DNA of 64,000 nt from G963677325 sp963677325 (GTDB taxonomy: Bacteria > Bacteroidota > Bacteroidia > Bacteroidales > Prolixibacteraceae): NCBI GenBank assembly GCA_963677325.2, contig CAXXGM010000003.1:620001-684000 (forward strand), read 5' to 3'. The position numbers and the translations under genes were made by a program. The number at the start of each line of letters is the position of its first letter. Positions within the stretch are counted from its first letter, which is position 1. The notes below the pieces were generated by a model that did not search any database, had not been told where the DNA came from, and saw only the letters and a list, made by a program, of their open reading frames with translations. This document shows, one piece after another, positions 35,769-44,079 of the stretch.

Positions 35769-37733
35769 ATGAAAAAAATAACGAAGATCATAGCCATTTT
35801 TTTCCTTATGGGATTGACAAGTTGTGACTTTTTGGATGTGGTGCCCAATGATACGGCAACACTTGACGACACCTTTTCAAACAGGTCAGTGACAGATAAG
35901 TTCCTGAGAACATGCTACTCTTATTTGCCGGATCCCACGAGTCCTTTCGGTTACCCTGGCTGGTTTACCAGCAGGGACGAACTGGATTGGGGGTTTGAAA
36001 CCAGACAAAAAGGTTACCAGGGCGGGGCCATAGCCTCGGGGCTTCAGAACACCAATAACCCTTACCTGAACTATTGGTCTGGAACTAACGGCGGCAAAGC
36101 ACTCTATGTAGGCATTCGCAACTGCAATATTTTTCTTGAAAATATTCACATTCCGAAAGACATGTCGCCGGAGGAAAAGACCAGATGGATTGCCGAGGTG
36201 AAATTCCTGAAGGCTTACTATCATTTCTTTTTGATGCAATTGTACGGTCCCATTGTTCTGATAAAAGATAATCTGCCTCTTTCGGCTACTCCTGAAGAGG
36301 TAAAGGCTTACCGGGAGCCGGTAAATGAGTGTGTAGATTATATTGTGAAGTTGCTGGACGAGGCAATACCCGATCTTCCTGCCGTTCTGCCCGATCCGTT
36401 ATCCGAACAGGGGAGAATTACACAAATCATTGCGATGTCCGTAAAGGCAAAAGTGCTGGTATGGGGGGCAAGTCCTCTTTTCAATGGCAATACCGATTAT
36501 AGCGGATGGATAGACAAACGGGGTAAGCAGTTGATCCCAAGTACATACGATAATACAAAATGGGAAAAGGCTGCCGTAGCGCTCAAAGCGGCCATTGATG
36601 TCTGTGAAAGTAACGGGCTTAGCCTCTATAAGTTCAATAAATTCAGCGGAGGACCACAAACATTCAAGATGAATGATACGTTGGTAACCGAAATGACCAT
36701 CCGAAAAGCGGTTACCGAAGATGTGGAACGCAATACAGGTGTAATTTGGGCGGCACAAGAGCAATTTAGTGATTATAAAGGGTCTATACAGGCTATACCA
36801 GGCGGAGGTAATCTGGGGAATCTGATTAAGGAGCTTTGCGCTGAGCTGTACACAACAGACCAGCCTTCCTATATGGGTTATTACCATGCTTCATGGCATA
36901 TGGCTGATCTCTTCTATTCCAATAACGGTGTTCCTATTGCCGAAGATAAAGATTATAATTATGCCGGCCGATTTGACAAGCATCCCGCTAATGCACCGGC
37001 AGATAACCATCTATCCTACATAGCTAAGGGAGAGACCACCCTCAACCTGCATTACAACCGTGAACCACGTTTCTATGCAGATTTGGGTTTCGATCGAGGC
37101 TTTTATGAGCTTGCCACCTGTACCAAAGACGGAGGCGCCACTTTCAGTCCCTTTCTTAAACTGCGTGTTGGTGAGATAAATGATAAAAGGATGGGATACA
37201 TGGTTAAAAAAATTGTTCCGTTTGAAACATCGGCTAGCCAGGGTGATGCCAGCAAATACTATACTGCTTATGATTACCGTTTCCCGCTGATTCGTCTGTC
37301 AGATCTTTATTTGCTCTACAGTGAAGCGCTTAATGAAATGAAAGACCAGCCCGATGCCGAGGTTTATCAATGGATCGATATGGTCAGAAACAAGGCAGGA
37401 CTCAAGGGTGTGGTGGAATCCTGGAACAATTATTCCAAAATTCCCGCTAAAGCGACAAACAAGGACGGTATGCGTGAAATTATCAGAAAGGAGCGGATGA
37501 TTGAGCTGGCGTTTGAAGGCCAACGTTGGTGGGATGTGCGCCGGTGGAAAACTGCTGACCAGTATTGGACGTTGGTACCTACGAAATATGATTATAGTAA
37601 GGACCTTAGTCTGACCTACAATATTGTAGAATATGAAAATGGGATTAAGGTAACATTTAGAGATTTCCTTTTCCCGTTAACGGATATGGATCTTAGAATT
37701 AATTCAAACTTAACACAAACCTATGGCTGGTAA
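35769..37733 (+). CDS. SusD/RagB-family glycan-binding lipoprotein, locus 2
   Basis: The frame is open from 35700, but the start at 35769 (M-K-K-I-T-K) places a proper lipobox (G-L-T-S-C) directly after a short hydrophobic segment, giving 654 residues. The N-terminal C-D-F-L-D-V-V-P-N-D-T-A, the W-x-A-E-V-K-F-L-K-A-Y-Y-H-F segment and the C-terminal R-L-S-D-L-Y-L-L-Y-S-E-A-L-N and K-E-R-M-I-E-L-A-F-E-G-Q-R-W-W-D are classical SusD/RagB signatures. It binds glycan at the surface as the lid of SusC. It is larger than the locus 1 SusD. Confidence 0.95.
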   Translation: MKKITKIIAIFFLMGLTSCDFLDVVPNDTATLDDTFSNRSVTDKFLRTCYSYLPDPTSPFGYPGWFTSRDELDWGFETRQKGYQGGAIASGLQNTNNPYLNYWSGTNGGKALYVGIRNCNIFLENIHIPKDMSPEEKTRWIAEVKFLKAYYHFFLMQLYGPIVLIKDNLPLSATPEEVKAYREPVNECVDYIVKLLDEAIPDLPAVLPDPLSEQGRITQIIAMSVKAKVLVWGASPLFNGNTDYSGWIDKRGKQLIPSTYDNTKWEKAAVALKAAIDVCESNGLSLYKFNKFSGGPQTFKMNDTLVTEMTIRKAVTEDVERNTGVIWAAQEQFSDYKGSIQAIPGGGNLGNLIKELCAELYTTDQPSYMGYYHASWHMADLFYSNNGVPIAEDKDYNYAGRFDKHPANAPADNHLSYIAKGETTLNLHYNREPRFYADLGFDRGFYELATCTKDGGATFSPFLKLRVGEINDKRMGYMVKKIVPFETSASQGDASKYYTAYDYRFPLIRLSDLYLLYSEALNEMKDQPDAEVYQWIDMVRNKAGLKGVVESWNNYSKIPAKATNKDGMREIIRKERMIELAFEGQRWWDVRRWKTADQYWTLVPTKYDYSKDLSLTYNIVEYENGIKVTFRDFLFPLTDMDLRINSNLTQTYGW

Positions 37734-37852
37734 TCATGCTGTTGGTAAGTTTTGAGATTATAGAAGTTAAAATGAGATTATGAGGCAGATATCATATTTC
37801 CGCAAAGAAATTTTACCAGTTTCATTAAACAACAGAATAAAAATAGTAAGGT

Positions 37853-39130
37853 ATGAAAAAATATAGTATTATAGTCACACTGGGTTTGTTGGCATTTTGT
37901 TTCTTTTCCTGCGAGCAGTCAGATAAAAGTGCCCTGAGACCCTGGAATCCCGGAGCGATTGAGGGATATGTCGTAACCCCGATTAATGGAGGTGCAACCA
38001 TTTCCTACACCATTCCGAACGATTCGAATATATTGTATGTAATGGCCGAATATGAACGGAACGGTAAGATGTTCACCGAGAAGTCTTCCGTGTATAAGAA
38101 CACTTTGACAATAGAGGGATTTGATAATCAAAATTCGGTGAATGTAACCCTTTATAAAGTAAATAAGCATGAACAAAAATCTGAACCGGTTACTTTACAG
38201 TTTGAACCGTTGGAGTCACTTGTCTCTATTGCAAAAAATTCGTTATCCTTTACTACGGGATTCGGAGGAATCATTGCATCCTGGGTTAATCCCAAGGAAA
38301 CTGAACTCGGGGTTCATTTAATGGTTGAAGATCCGACGAAGGACAATCAGTTGGTGACCTCCACGAGGTACTTTTCTGAATTGAAAAATGATACTCATTC
38401 TTTCAGGGGCTTTGAGGCAAAAGAGACCACCTTCGCTATTGCTTTCGAAGACAAATGGGGTAATACTTCCGATACCGTCAGGTATACCACCCTGCCATTT
38501 TTTGAGAGAGTAATCCCTAAGCCATATGCTGATTACAGATCATTTATACCTTACGACAACATAAGCAATCTATCGGGCCGTAATATAGCAACGCTTTGGG
38601 ATAATATTGTAAATACATCTGGTCACGGATGGCTTACTCAACCTGGAAACAGTGGTTTATCAATGACCTTTGACCTGAAGGAGGTAGCTAAACTGAGCCG
38701 GATTGTGATTCATGGTTACCATATTAATTCACCCTATGGGCAGGCCAACATCACCGAATTCGAACTGTGGGGCACTAATAAAGTAGATCTTGATTTGCTT
38801 TCTAATAAACCTTATTGGCTGGATGAGAAGAGTGTTCGAAACGGGGCGATTCTTTCAGTTCCTTCAAACACTCAACTTCCCGCAAGGACCTTTAAAAATG
38901 ATTGGCAATATTTGGGATACCACACAATACCAAGATATACAACATCAGCGGCTATAAATACACAGAGCGCAAACGGATCTGAATACACAATGCCCCTTAC
39001 TGCAGCGCCTGTACGGTATGTTCGGCTAATTGTCCGGGCGATAGCCGGTGTTAATCCTCCTGGCGCCAACAATTATTGGTCGATGGGAGAGATTACCTTT
39101 TATGGCGACGATACGGTTCCACAACAATAA
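37853..39130 (+). CDS. Surface glycan-binding lipoprotein (DUF4959/DUF5126/DUF5000 type)
   Basis: 425 residues with a lipobox Cys near 20 (F-F-S-C). Two fibronectin-like repeats (about 35-120 and 125-215) match the DUF4959/DUF5126 arrangement. The C-terminal domain (about 250-420) has the discoidin/F5-8-like pattern of DUF5000, including I-A-T-L-W-D-N and A-P-V-R-Y-V-R-L-I-V-R. Such proteins follow SusD in many loci and hold substrate at the cell surface. It is 119 bp after SusD and 15 bp before the next lipoprotein gene. Confidence 0.85.
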   Translation: MKKYSIIVTLGLLAFCFFSCEQSDKSALRPWNPGAIEGYVVTPINGGATISYTIPNDSNILYVMAEYERNGKMFTEKSSVYKNTLTIEGFDNQNSVNVTLYKVNKHEQKSEPVTLQFEPLESLVSIAKNSLSFTTGFGGIIASWVNPKETELGVHLMVEDPTKDNQLVTSTRYFSELKNDTHSFRGFEAKETTFAIAFEDKWGNTSDTVRYTTLPFFERVIPKPYADYRSFIPYDNISNLSGRNIATLWDNIVNTSGHGWLTQPGNSGLSMTFDLKEVAKLSRIVIHGYHINSPYGQANITEFELWGTNKVDLDLLSNKPYWLDEKSVRNGAILSVPSNTQLPARTFKNDWQYLGYHTIPRYTTSAAINTQSANGSEYTMPLTAAPVRYVRLIVRAIAGVNPPGANNYWSMGEITFYGDDTVPQQ

Positions 39131-39145
39131 TAAACTGATAAAAAT

Positions 39146-39859
39146 ATGAAAAAGATAAATAAAATAGTTTCAGGAATTTTGGGCCTGCTGGGCGTCTTCC
39201 TTCTTACGACATCGTGCGATAACATGAATGATATTCAGAGCAAGTATACCAATCAGGAGGAGCAGATCTATTTGGGAAAGGTGGACAGTCTCCTGGTGTG
39301 GCCAGGTTTAGGGCGGGCTAAATTAACCTGGTATATTAGCGCCGATCCTAAGATTGAGCAGACGATTATCTACTGGAACATGAGAAAAGATTCGATTGTG
39401 AAGGATTTTGTTCGTAACGCACCTGGTTTACAGAGAGATTCGATCATTGTTGAAAATCTGCCCGAAGGGACCCAACTGTTTGAATTTCGAAACATCAACA
39501 GGAGTGGACAAACATCCCTTTACTCCTCAGCTTCAGTCACCTCATGGGGGGAGAATTTTGCAAAGAAATTATATGCAAGAAGTATCACATCCCAGGTATA
39601 TGTTTACGACTCTTTAAAGTTTAAATTGGGTTTATCCAAGACTTTCTCCGGCGATAGTGTAGTCTATTCTCAAGTACGCTATACCGATAGTCATGGAGCG
39701 GAGAATAATATCAGGATTAACAGGGTCACCAATTCGTTGGTTTTGACCGACTTTCCCCAAGGCGGAGAGGTGCAATTCCGTACGGCGTTCTTCCTGCCTA
39801 AGAGGGGTATTGATACGATTTTTAACGCTTATAAGATCTATACTGCGCCGACGAGGTAA
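39146..39859 (+). CDS. DUF4998-type surface lipoprotein
   Basis: 237 residues with a lipobox ending at T-S-C. The opening D-N-M-N-D-I-Q-S-K-Y and the following W-P-G-L-G-R-A-K-L-T-W match DUF4998, a two-domain beta-sandwich found next to SusD and DUF5000 lipoproteins. It probably binds glycan or shapes the surface complex. It ends the SusCD transcript; hairpins follow. Confidence 0.82.
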   Translation: MKKINKIVSGILGLLGVFLLTTSCDNMNDIQSKYTNQEEQIYLGKVDSLLVWPGLGRAKLTWYISADPKIEQTIIYWNMRKDSIVKDFVRNAPGLQRDSIIVENLPEGTQLFEFRNINRSGQTSLYSSASVTSWGENFAKKLYARSITSQVYVYDSLKFKLGLSKTFSGDSVVYSQVRYTDSHGAENNIRINRVTNSLVLTDFPQGGEVQFRTAFFLPKRGIDTIFNAYKIYTAPTR

Positions 39860-39869
39860 TTTTTGAAAA

Positions 39870-39939
39870 CGGAGAGAAACTCTCCGCCCAAAAGGGGTAT
39901 AGGGTATAGGGTTTAGGGTGACACCAAAACCCTATACCC
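39870..39939 (+). terminator. Two hairpins, one built from heptamer repeats
   Basis: CGGAGAG-aaa-CTCTCCG (39870-39886) is followed by three GGGTATA-type heptamers whose 13-bp segment GGGTATAGGGTTT pairs exactly with 39927-39939. It lies 10 bp after the DUF4998 stop. Likely terminator or 3' end stabiliser. The remaining sequence up to 40341 holds one more hairpin and no gene. Confidence 0.6.
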
Positions 39940-40115
39940 AACCTTACCCGGATGAATTACTGCACGTGCATACCGTTTACCAGATATAAGGTAAATGGGT
40001 AAAAGGGAATGTCCCGGAGGCAGAAGAGAAGTTTTAAGCTTCCAGGATTATCAAAGAAACATTGACATTGCAATAAATTTACATTTTTTAGTCCAAAAGT
40101 TGATTGATTGATTAG

Positions 40116-40142
40116 ACCAGCCAGGAGTTATTCCTGGCTGGT
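40116..40142. terminator. Hairpin with 11-bp perfect stem
   Basis: ACCAGCCAGGA / TCCTGGCTGGT with a 5-nt loop, followed by a short T-rich stretch. Probably ends the surface-protein transcript or acts on the opposite strand. Confidence 0.65.
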
Positions 40143-40341
40143 TTATAATTCTATTGTCCGCATTTTATTATTTTCGTTTACTTGTATTTCACTTGAAAAA
40201 ACTAATAATTAGCTTATTGTATATTTTTTCAGTTACATTTCACTCACATTTCGCCTGAAGATACTCCTCGTAATGTGCTTTTTGGTGACCCAAGCGCGCG
40301 GTTTTTTACAGACATAAATATAATATCTAAAATTCAAATAC

Positions 40342-41739
40342 ATGAATAACAATCGTCGTGATTTTTTAAAGAAGTCTGTTTTAGGAGGATTTGCGTTAGG
40401 CGCAAGCGGCATCATGAGTTATGGGAATAATGGAGCACCAAAGAAAACAGATGCCAGGTACAACCCGAAAAAAAAAAGGAAATCTGTCATGGGGTTGCGC
40501 TGCGAACCAATACCGGTGGTCAGGATTGCTGTCATTGGTCTGGGTCGCGGATGCAGTGCTGTTTATCGCTTAGGCCGGATTGAAGGAACACATATCGTCG
40601 CTATTGCCGATCTGGTGCCGGACAGGATTGCCCTGGCACAGAAACACCTGAGGGAGGCTGGCCGTCCGGAAGCTATTGCTTTTTCCAGGGAAGATGATTG
40701 GAAGAAAATATGTGAGCGCGATGACATCGATTTGATTTATAATGCGACTCCCTGGGAACTGCATGTCCCGATTGCATTATACGCCATGGAGCATGGCAAA
40801 CATGCGACTGTTGAGGTGCCTGCCGCCCTTACCGTTGGTGATTGCTGGGCTCTGGTAGATACTGCTGAAAAGACGCAACGACATTGTATGATGCTCGAGA
40901 ATTGTTGTTACGATTTTTTCGAACTGACAACTTTGAACATGGCACGGAAGGGTGTATTTGGTGATATTATTCATGGAGAATGCGCTTATCTTCATGATCT
41001 CAGGATTCAGATGCAACGCAGTGAAAGTTATCACAATACCTGGAGGATAGACCACTACACCAGGCATTCAGGAAATCCTTATCCTACACACGGTTTGGGT
41101 CCTATTGCCCAAATTATAGGAATCAATCGTGGGGATCGCCTGGATTATCTGACTTCTATGTCAACCAATCAATACGGATTGACTCTGTATGCTGAAGACA
41201 AGTTCGGAAAGGATTCTCGGGAGGCAAAAGCGACCTATAAACTGGGAGACATGAATTGCTCTTTGGTCAGAACTGTCAATGGAAAAACTATCCTGATACA
41301 ACATGATGTGACTAACCCCAGGCCATATGACCGTCTTCACAAACTGTGCGGAACAAAAGGATGCGCCGTCAAATATCCAGAACAGAAGATTGCACTTGAG
41401 CCCGATGCAGATAATTTTCTTAGCCCCGATGAGTTCAAAGCAATCATGGCCAAATATGAACACCCACTTTCGAAATATATTGGGGAAAAAGCCCAAAAAG
41501 TAGGTGGACACGGAGGGATGGATTATGTGATGGACTGGCGGCTCATCTATTGTCTGCACAATGGGCTGCCTCTTGATCAAGATGTGTATGATGCAGCTAC
41601 ATGGTCCTGTATTGTAGAATTGAGTGAACAGTCAATATTGAACCGAAGTAACTCAGTAGATATACCTGACTTTACCCGCGGGGAATGGATGCATGCAAAA
41701 CCTTGGCCGGTAATTGATATGGATTCTGTAGTATGCTAA
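40342..41739 (+). CDS. GH109-type NAD-dependent glycosidase (Gfo/Idh/MocA fold)
   Basis: 465 residues. A twin-arginine-like export signal begins N-R-R-D-F-L-K-K (residues 4-11). The Rossmann start is I-A-V-I-G-L-G-R-G near 60-68. The GH109 features are present: E-N-C-C-Y-D near 190, and R-H-S-G-N-P-Y-P-T-H-G-L-G-P near 238-251. GH109 enzymes use tightly bound NAD+ in a redox-assisted cleavage, best known for alpha-N-acetylgalactosaminides, and Tat export would let the protein leave the cytoplasm with NAD bound. It opens the enzyme block of locus 2. Confidence 0.85.
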   Translation: MNNNRRDFLKKSVLGGFALGASGIMSYGNNGAPKKTDARYNPKKKRKSVMGLRCEPIPVVRIAVIGLGRGCSAVYRLGRIEGTHIVAIADLVPDRIALAQKHLREAGRPEAIAFSREDDWKKICERDDIDLIYNATPWELHVPIALYAMEHGKHATVEVPAALTVGDCWALVDTAEKTQRHCMMLENCCYDFFELTTLNMARKGVFGDIIHGECAYLHDLRIQMQRSESYHNTWRIDHYTRHSGNPYPTHGLGPIAQIIGINRGDRLDYLTSMSTNQYGLTLYAEDKFGKDSREAKATYKLGDMNCSLVRTVNGKTILIQHDVTNPRPYDRLHKLCGTKGCAVKYPEQKIALEPDADNFLSPDEFKAIMAKYEHPLSKYIGEKAQKVGGHGGMDYVMDWRLIYCLHNGLPLDQDVYDAATWSCIVELSEQSILNRSNSVDIPDFTRGEWMHAKPWPVIDMDSVVC

Positions 41740-41895
41740 ATAACCTATTGATTTATCAAGATTATTAACGATTTTAGAGATAGTATCTGAGACAAGGGAT
41801 GTAATTGGTGGAAAACCTCTTTACAGACATTTCTGAATTCCGTCTTACTGGACGCGCGACATCTCTATTCTGCTAAATTTCTTAAAACTATAATT

Positions 41896-43995
41896 ATGAA
41901 AATGATTTTCAGTAAGTGCTTAATTTTTATAAAAAAACGATTAGCAGATTTGATTAAAATGACATTTGTTATAATCGTTACTGTTTTATTTTCTCTTTTC
42001 CCAGCTTTTGGGCAGAATGGACAATTTATATATCCCGTTTCCGATAAGCCGGGAGATCCGGGTTATTGTGCTGCACGTCTTGATGGAGACAGCCTGATAC
42101 TTGAAACTTCACGAATGAAGAGATGTTTTATATGGAACAATGGCAATATCAAAACATTTTCAGTTGAGAATAAAGAATCAAAGTCTGTATGGGTTTGCAA
42201 TGCAAAAAATCCGGATATTTCATTTCCCGGCATTAAAGGTCAGGGGGAGAGTGGAAACTTATCCGTCAAAAATATTCCAGGAGGGTCCGCGATCCCGGCA
42301 CATTTGGAAGCAACAGTGAACTGCCGTATTGGCAGTATTGAGGTAAAGCGTGTATTTCGTTTATATCCGGACTGTCCGGCAATAGCCTGTGATTTGTTTT
42401 TGCGTGGTAAAGCCAATACGCGTTGGGTCCCCTCAGCGATTAATCCTGAGGAGCAACAGATGTCGGATGCAGGCAGCGGGAAAGTCCCGGTTGTAGAAAA
42501 GCTGGAATTGCCGGGCCGTCATTGGAAGATAGACGCCGTTGAGTTTCATGATGTAAGCGACCGGTTTAACAGTCTGATCAAAGAAGTTTCAGGTATTTCC
42601 TATTTCCAGACACTTTTTCGAGGGAACCTGCTATTTGCTACGGAAATAATTTCCGGGAACGGGATTTTCCTATTGAAAGAAGCTCCATGTTCCAATTCTC
42701 AATTGGCTTATTCGGGTAACGATTTCCTGACTGAATTCGGAACCATAAAAATTCTTGGTGCAGGAATTAACAATTCCGATCTTGATGCCGAACAATGGCG
42801 CCGGGCATATGGTTTTGTAACGGGTGTTTATGAAGGGGGAAACAACCGACTGCTTGCTTTGCACAACTATTTACAACGGATCAGGATACATCAACCCGGA
42901 CGTGACGAAATGATCATGATGAATTATTGGGGAGATAATAATGCCGAGCGTACCCGGATTGATGAGAAATTTGCCATGACAGAACTGGAATCAGGTGGGA
43001 AATTGGGCATTACCCATTTACAACTTGATTGGGGATGGCAGAAAAGAGATGGCTGGACCCCTGATTCTGTTAAATTTCCCAACGGATTGACCCCTGTTGT
43101 GCGTAAAGGGAAAGAGCTAGGCATCGATATTAGCCTGTGGTTCAATCCCAGTCCTGATAATAACAATGCGAACTGGGAGAAAGATGCTGATGCTTTAATC
43201 TGGCTTTATAAAACATACGGTATTCGTACTTTTAAAATTGACGGGGTCAAATTGCCCACCAAAGAATCGGAAATAAATTTCCGTAAAATGTTCGACAAAG
43301 TAGTGCAAATGACCAACGGTGAGGTAGTCTTTAACCTTGATATAACAGCAGGGAAACGCGGAGGTTATTTCTATTTTAATGAATATGGGAATATGTTCGT
43401 GGAAAACCGTTATACGGATTATCCTAACTATTACCCATGGTGGACACTTCGTAACTTATGGATGTTAAGCAAATACATCCCGGCTCAAAATCTTCAGGTT
43501 GAGTTTTTGAACAAATGGAGGAATCAGGGGAAATACGGGAATGATCCATTCGCCCCCGGGAACTATCGTTTTGATTACCTGTTTGCCATCACAATGGCAG
43601 GACAGCCATTGGCCTGGTTTGAGGGGCGTGGTTTACCTGAAGAAGCTTTTTTGTCTGCCCCGGCAATAAAACAGTATCAAAAAGTACAAGCGGATTTTCA
43701 CAGCGGTTACATCTTGCCAATAGGAGAAGAGCCATCTGGAACAAGTTGGACAGGATTTCAATCACAAAAAAGCGGAACCAGCAATGGATATGTTCTTGTT
43801 TTCAGGGAACAAAACCCAAACTCCATTAAAGCGATAAAACTTCCGATGCTTTTGTCCGGCAAATACAAGTTTGAGAAGATTTCAGGTGATGGTCAATCGT
43901 TTACAACCAAGGTCATAGGAGGATTGGTGAATTTTAGTCTACCGGAAATTAATAAATACTCCTTCTACAAATATTCATTGCTGAAAAAGGACTAA
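41896..43995 (+). CDS. GH36-like alpha-galactosidase (clan GH-D)
   Basis: 699 residues. The signal peptide may start at the ATG at 41896 or at M23 (M-T-F-V-I-I-V). An N-terminal beta-sandwich (about 45-330) is followed by a TIM barrel with M-N-Y-W-G-D, H-L-Q-L-D-W-G-W, and F-K-I-D449-G-V-K, whose Asp is the likely nucleophile. The F-N-L-D-I-T region near 487 is a candidate for other active-site residues. Such enzymes remove alpha-linked galactose or related sugars. It is one of three clan GH-D-like enzymes in this locus. The exact family number is uncertain. Confidence 0.72.
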   Translation: MKMIFSKCLIFIKKRLADLIKMTFVIIVTVLFSLFPAFGQNGQFIYPVSDKPGDPGYCAARLDGDSLILETSRMKRCFIWNNGNIKTFSVENKESKSVWVCNAKNPDISFPGIKGQGESGNLSVKNIPGGSAIPAHLEATVNCRIGSIEVKRVFRLYPDCPAIACDLFLRGKANTRWVPSAINPEEQQMSDAGSGKVPVVEKLELPGRHWKIDAVEFHDVSDRFNSLIKEVSGISYFQTLFRGNLLFATEIISGNGIFLLKEAPCSNSQLAYSGNDFLTEFGTIKILGAGINNSDLDAEQWRRAYGFVTGVYEGGNNRLLALHNYLQRIRIHQPGRDEMIMMNYWGDNNAERTRIDEKFAMTELESGGKLGITHLQLDWGWQKRDGWTPDSVKFPNGLTPVVRKGKELGIDISLWFNPSPDNNNANWEKDADALIWLYKTYGIRTFKIDGVKLPTKESEINFRKMFDKVVQMTNGEVVFNLDITAGKRGGYFYFNEYGNMFVENRYTDYPNYYPWWTLRNLWMLSKYIPAQNLQVEFLNKWRNQGKYGNDPFAPGNYRFDYLFAITMAGQPLAWFEGRGLPEEAFLSAPAIKQYQKVQADFHSGYILPIGEEPSGTSWTGFQSQKSGTSNGYVLVFREQNPNSIKAIKLPMLLSGKYKFEKISGDGQSFTTKVIGGLVNFSLPEINKYSFYKYSLLKKD

Positions 43996-44079
43996 TAATT
44001 CACAGATGTGAAATTTTTGAAACGTTTAGGGAAAGACTTGGTTTGCAATATATTAAGAATCATACATGGCGAAATTTAT

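Noticed and set aside
40233..40415. Short minus-strand frame overlapping the start of GH109
   Set aside because: No family resemblance, and it lies antisense to the Tat-signal region of a well-supported gene.
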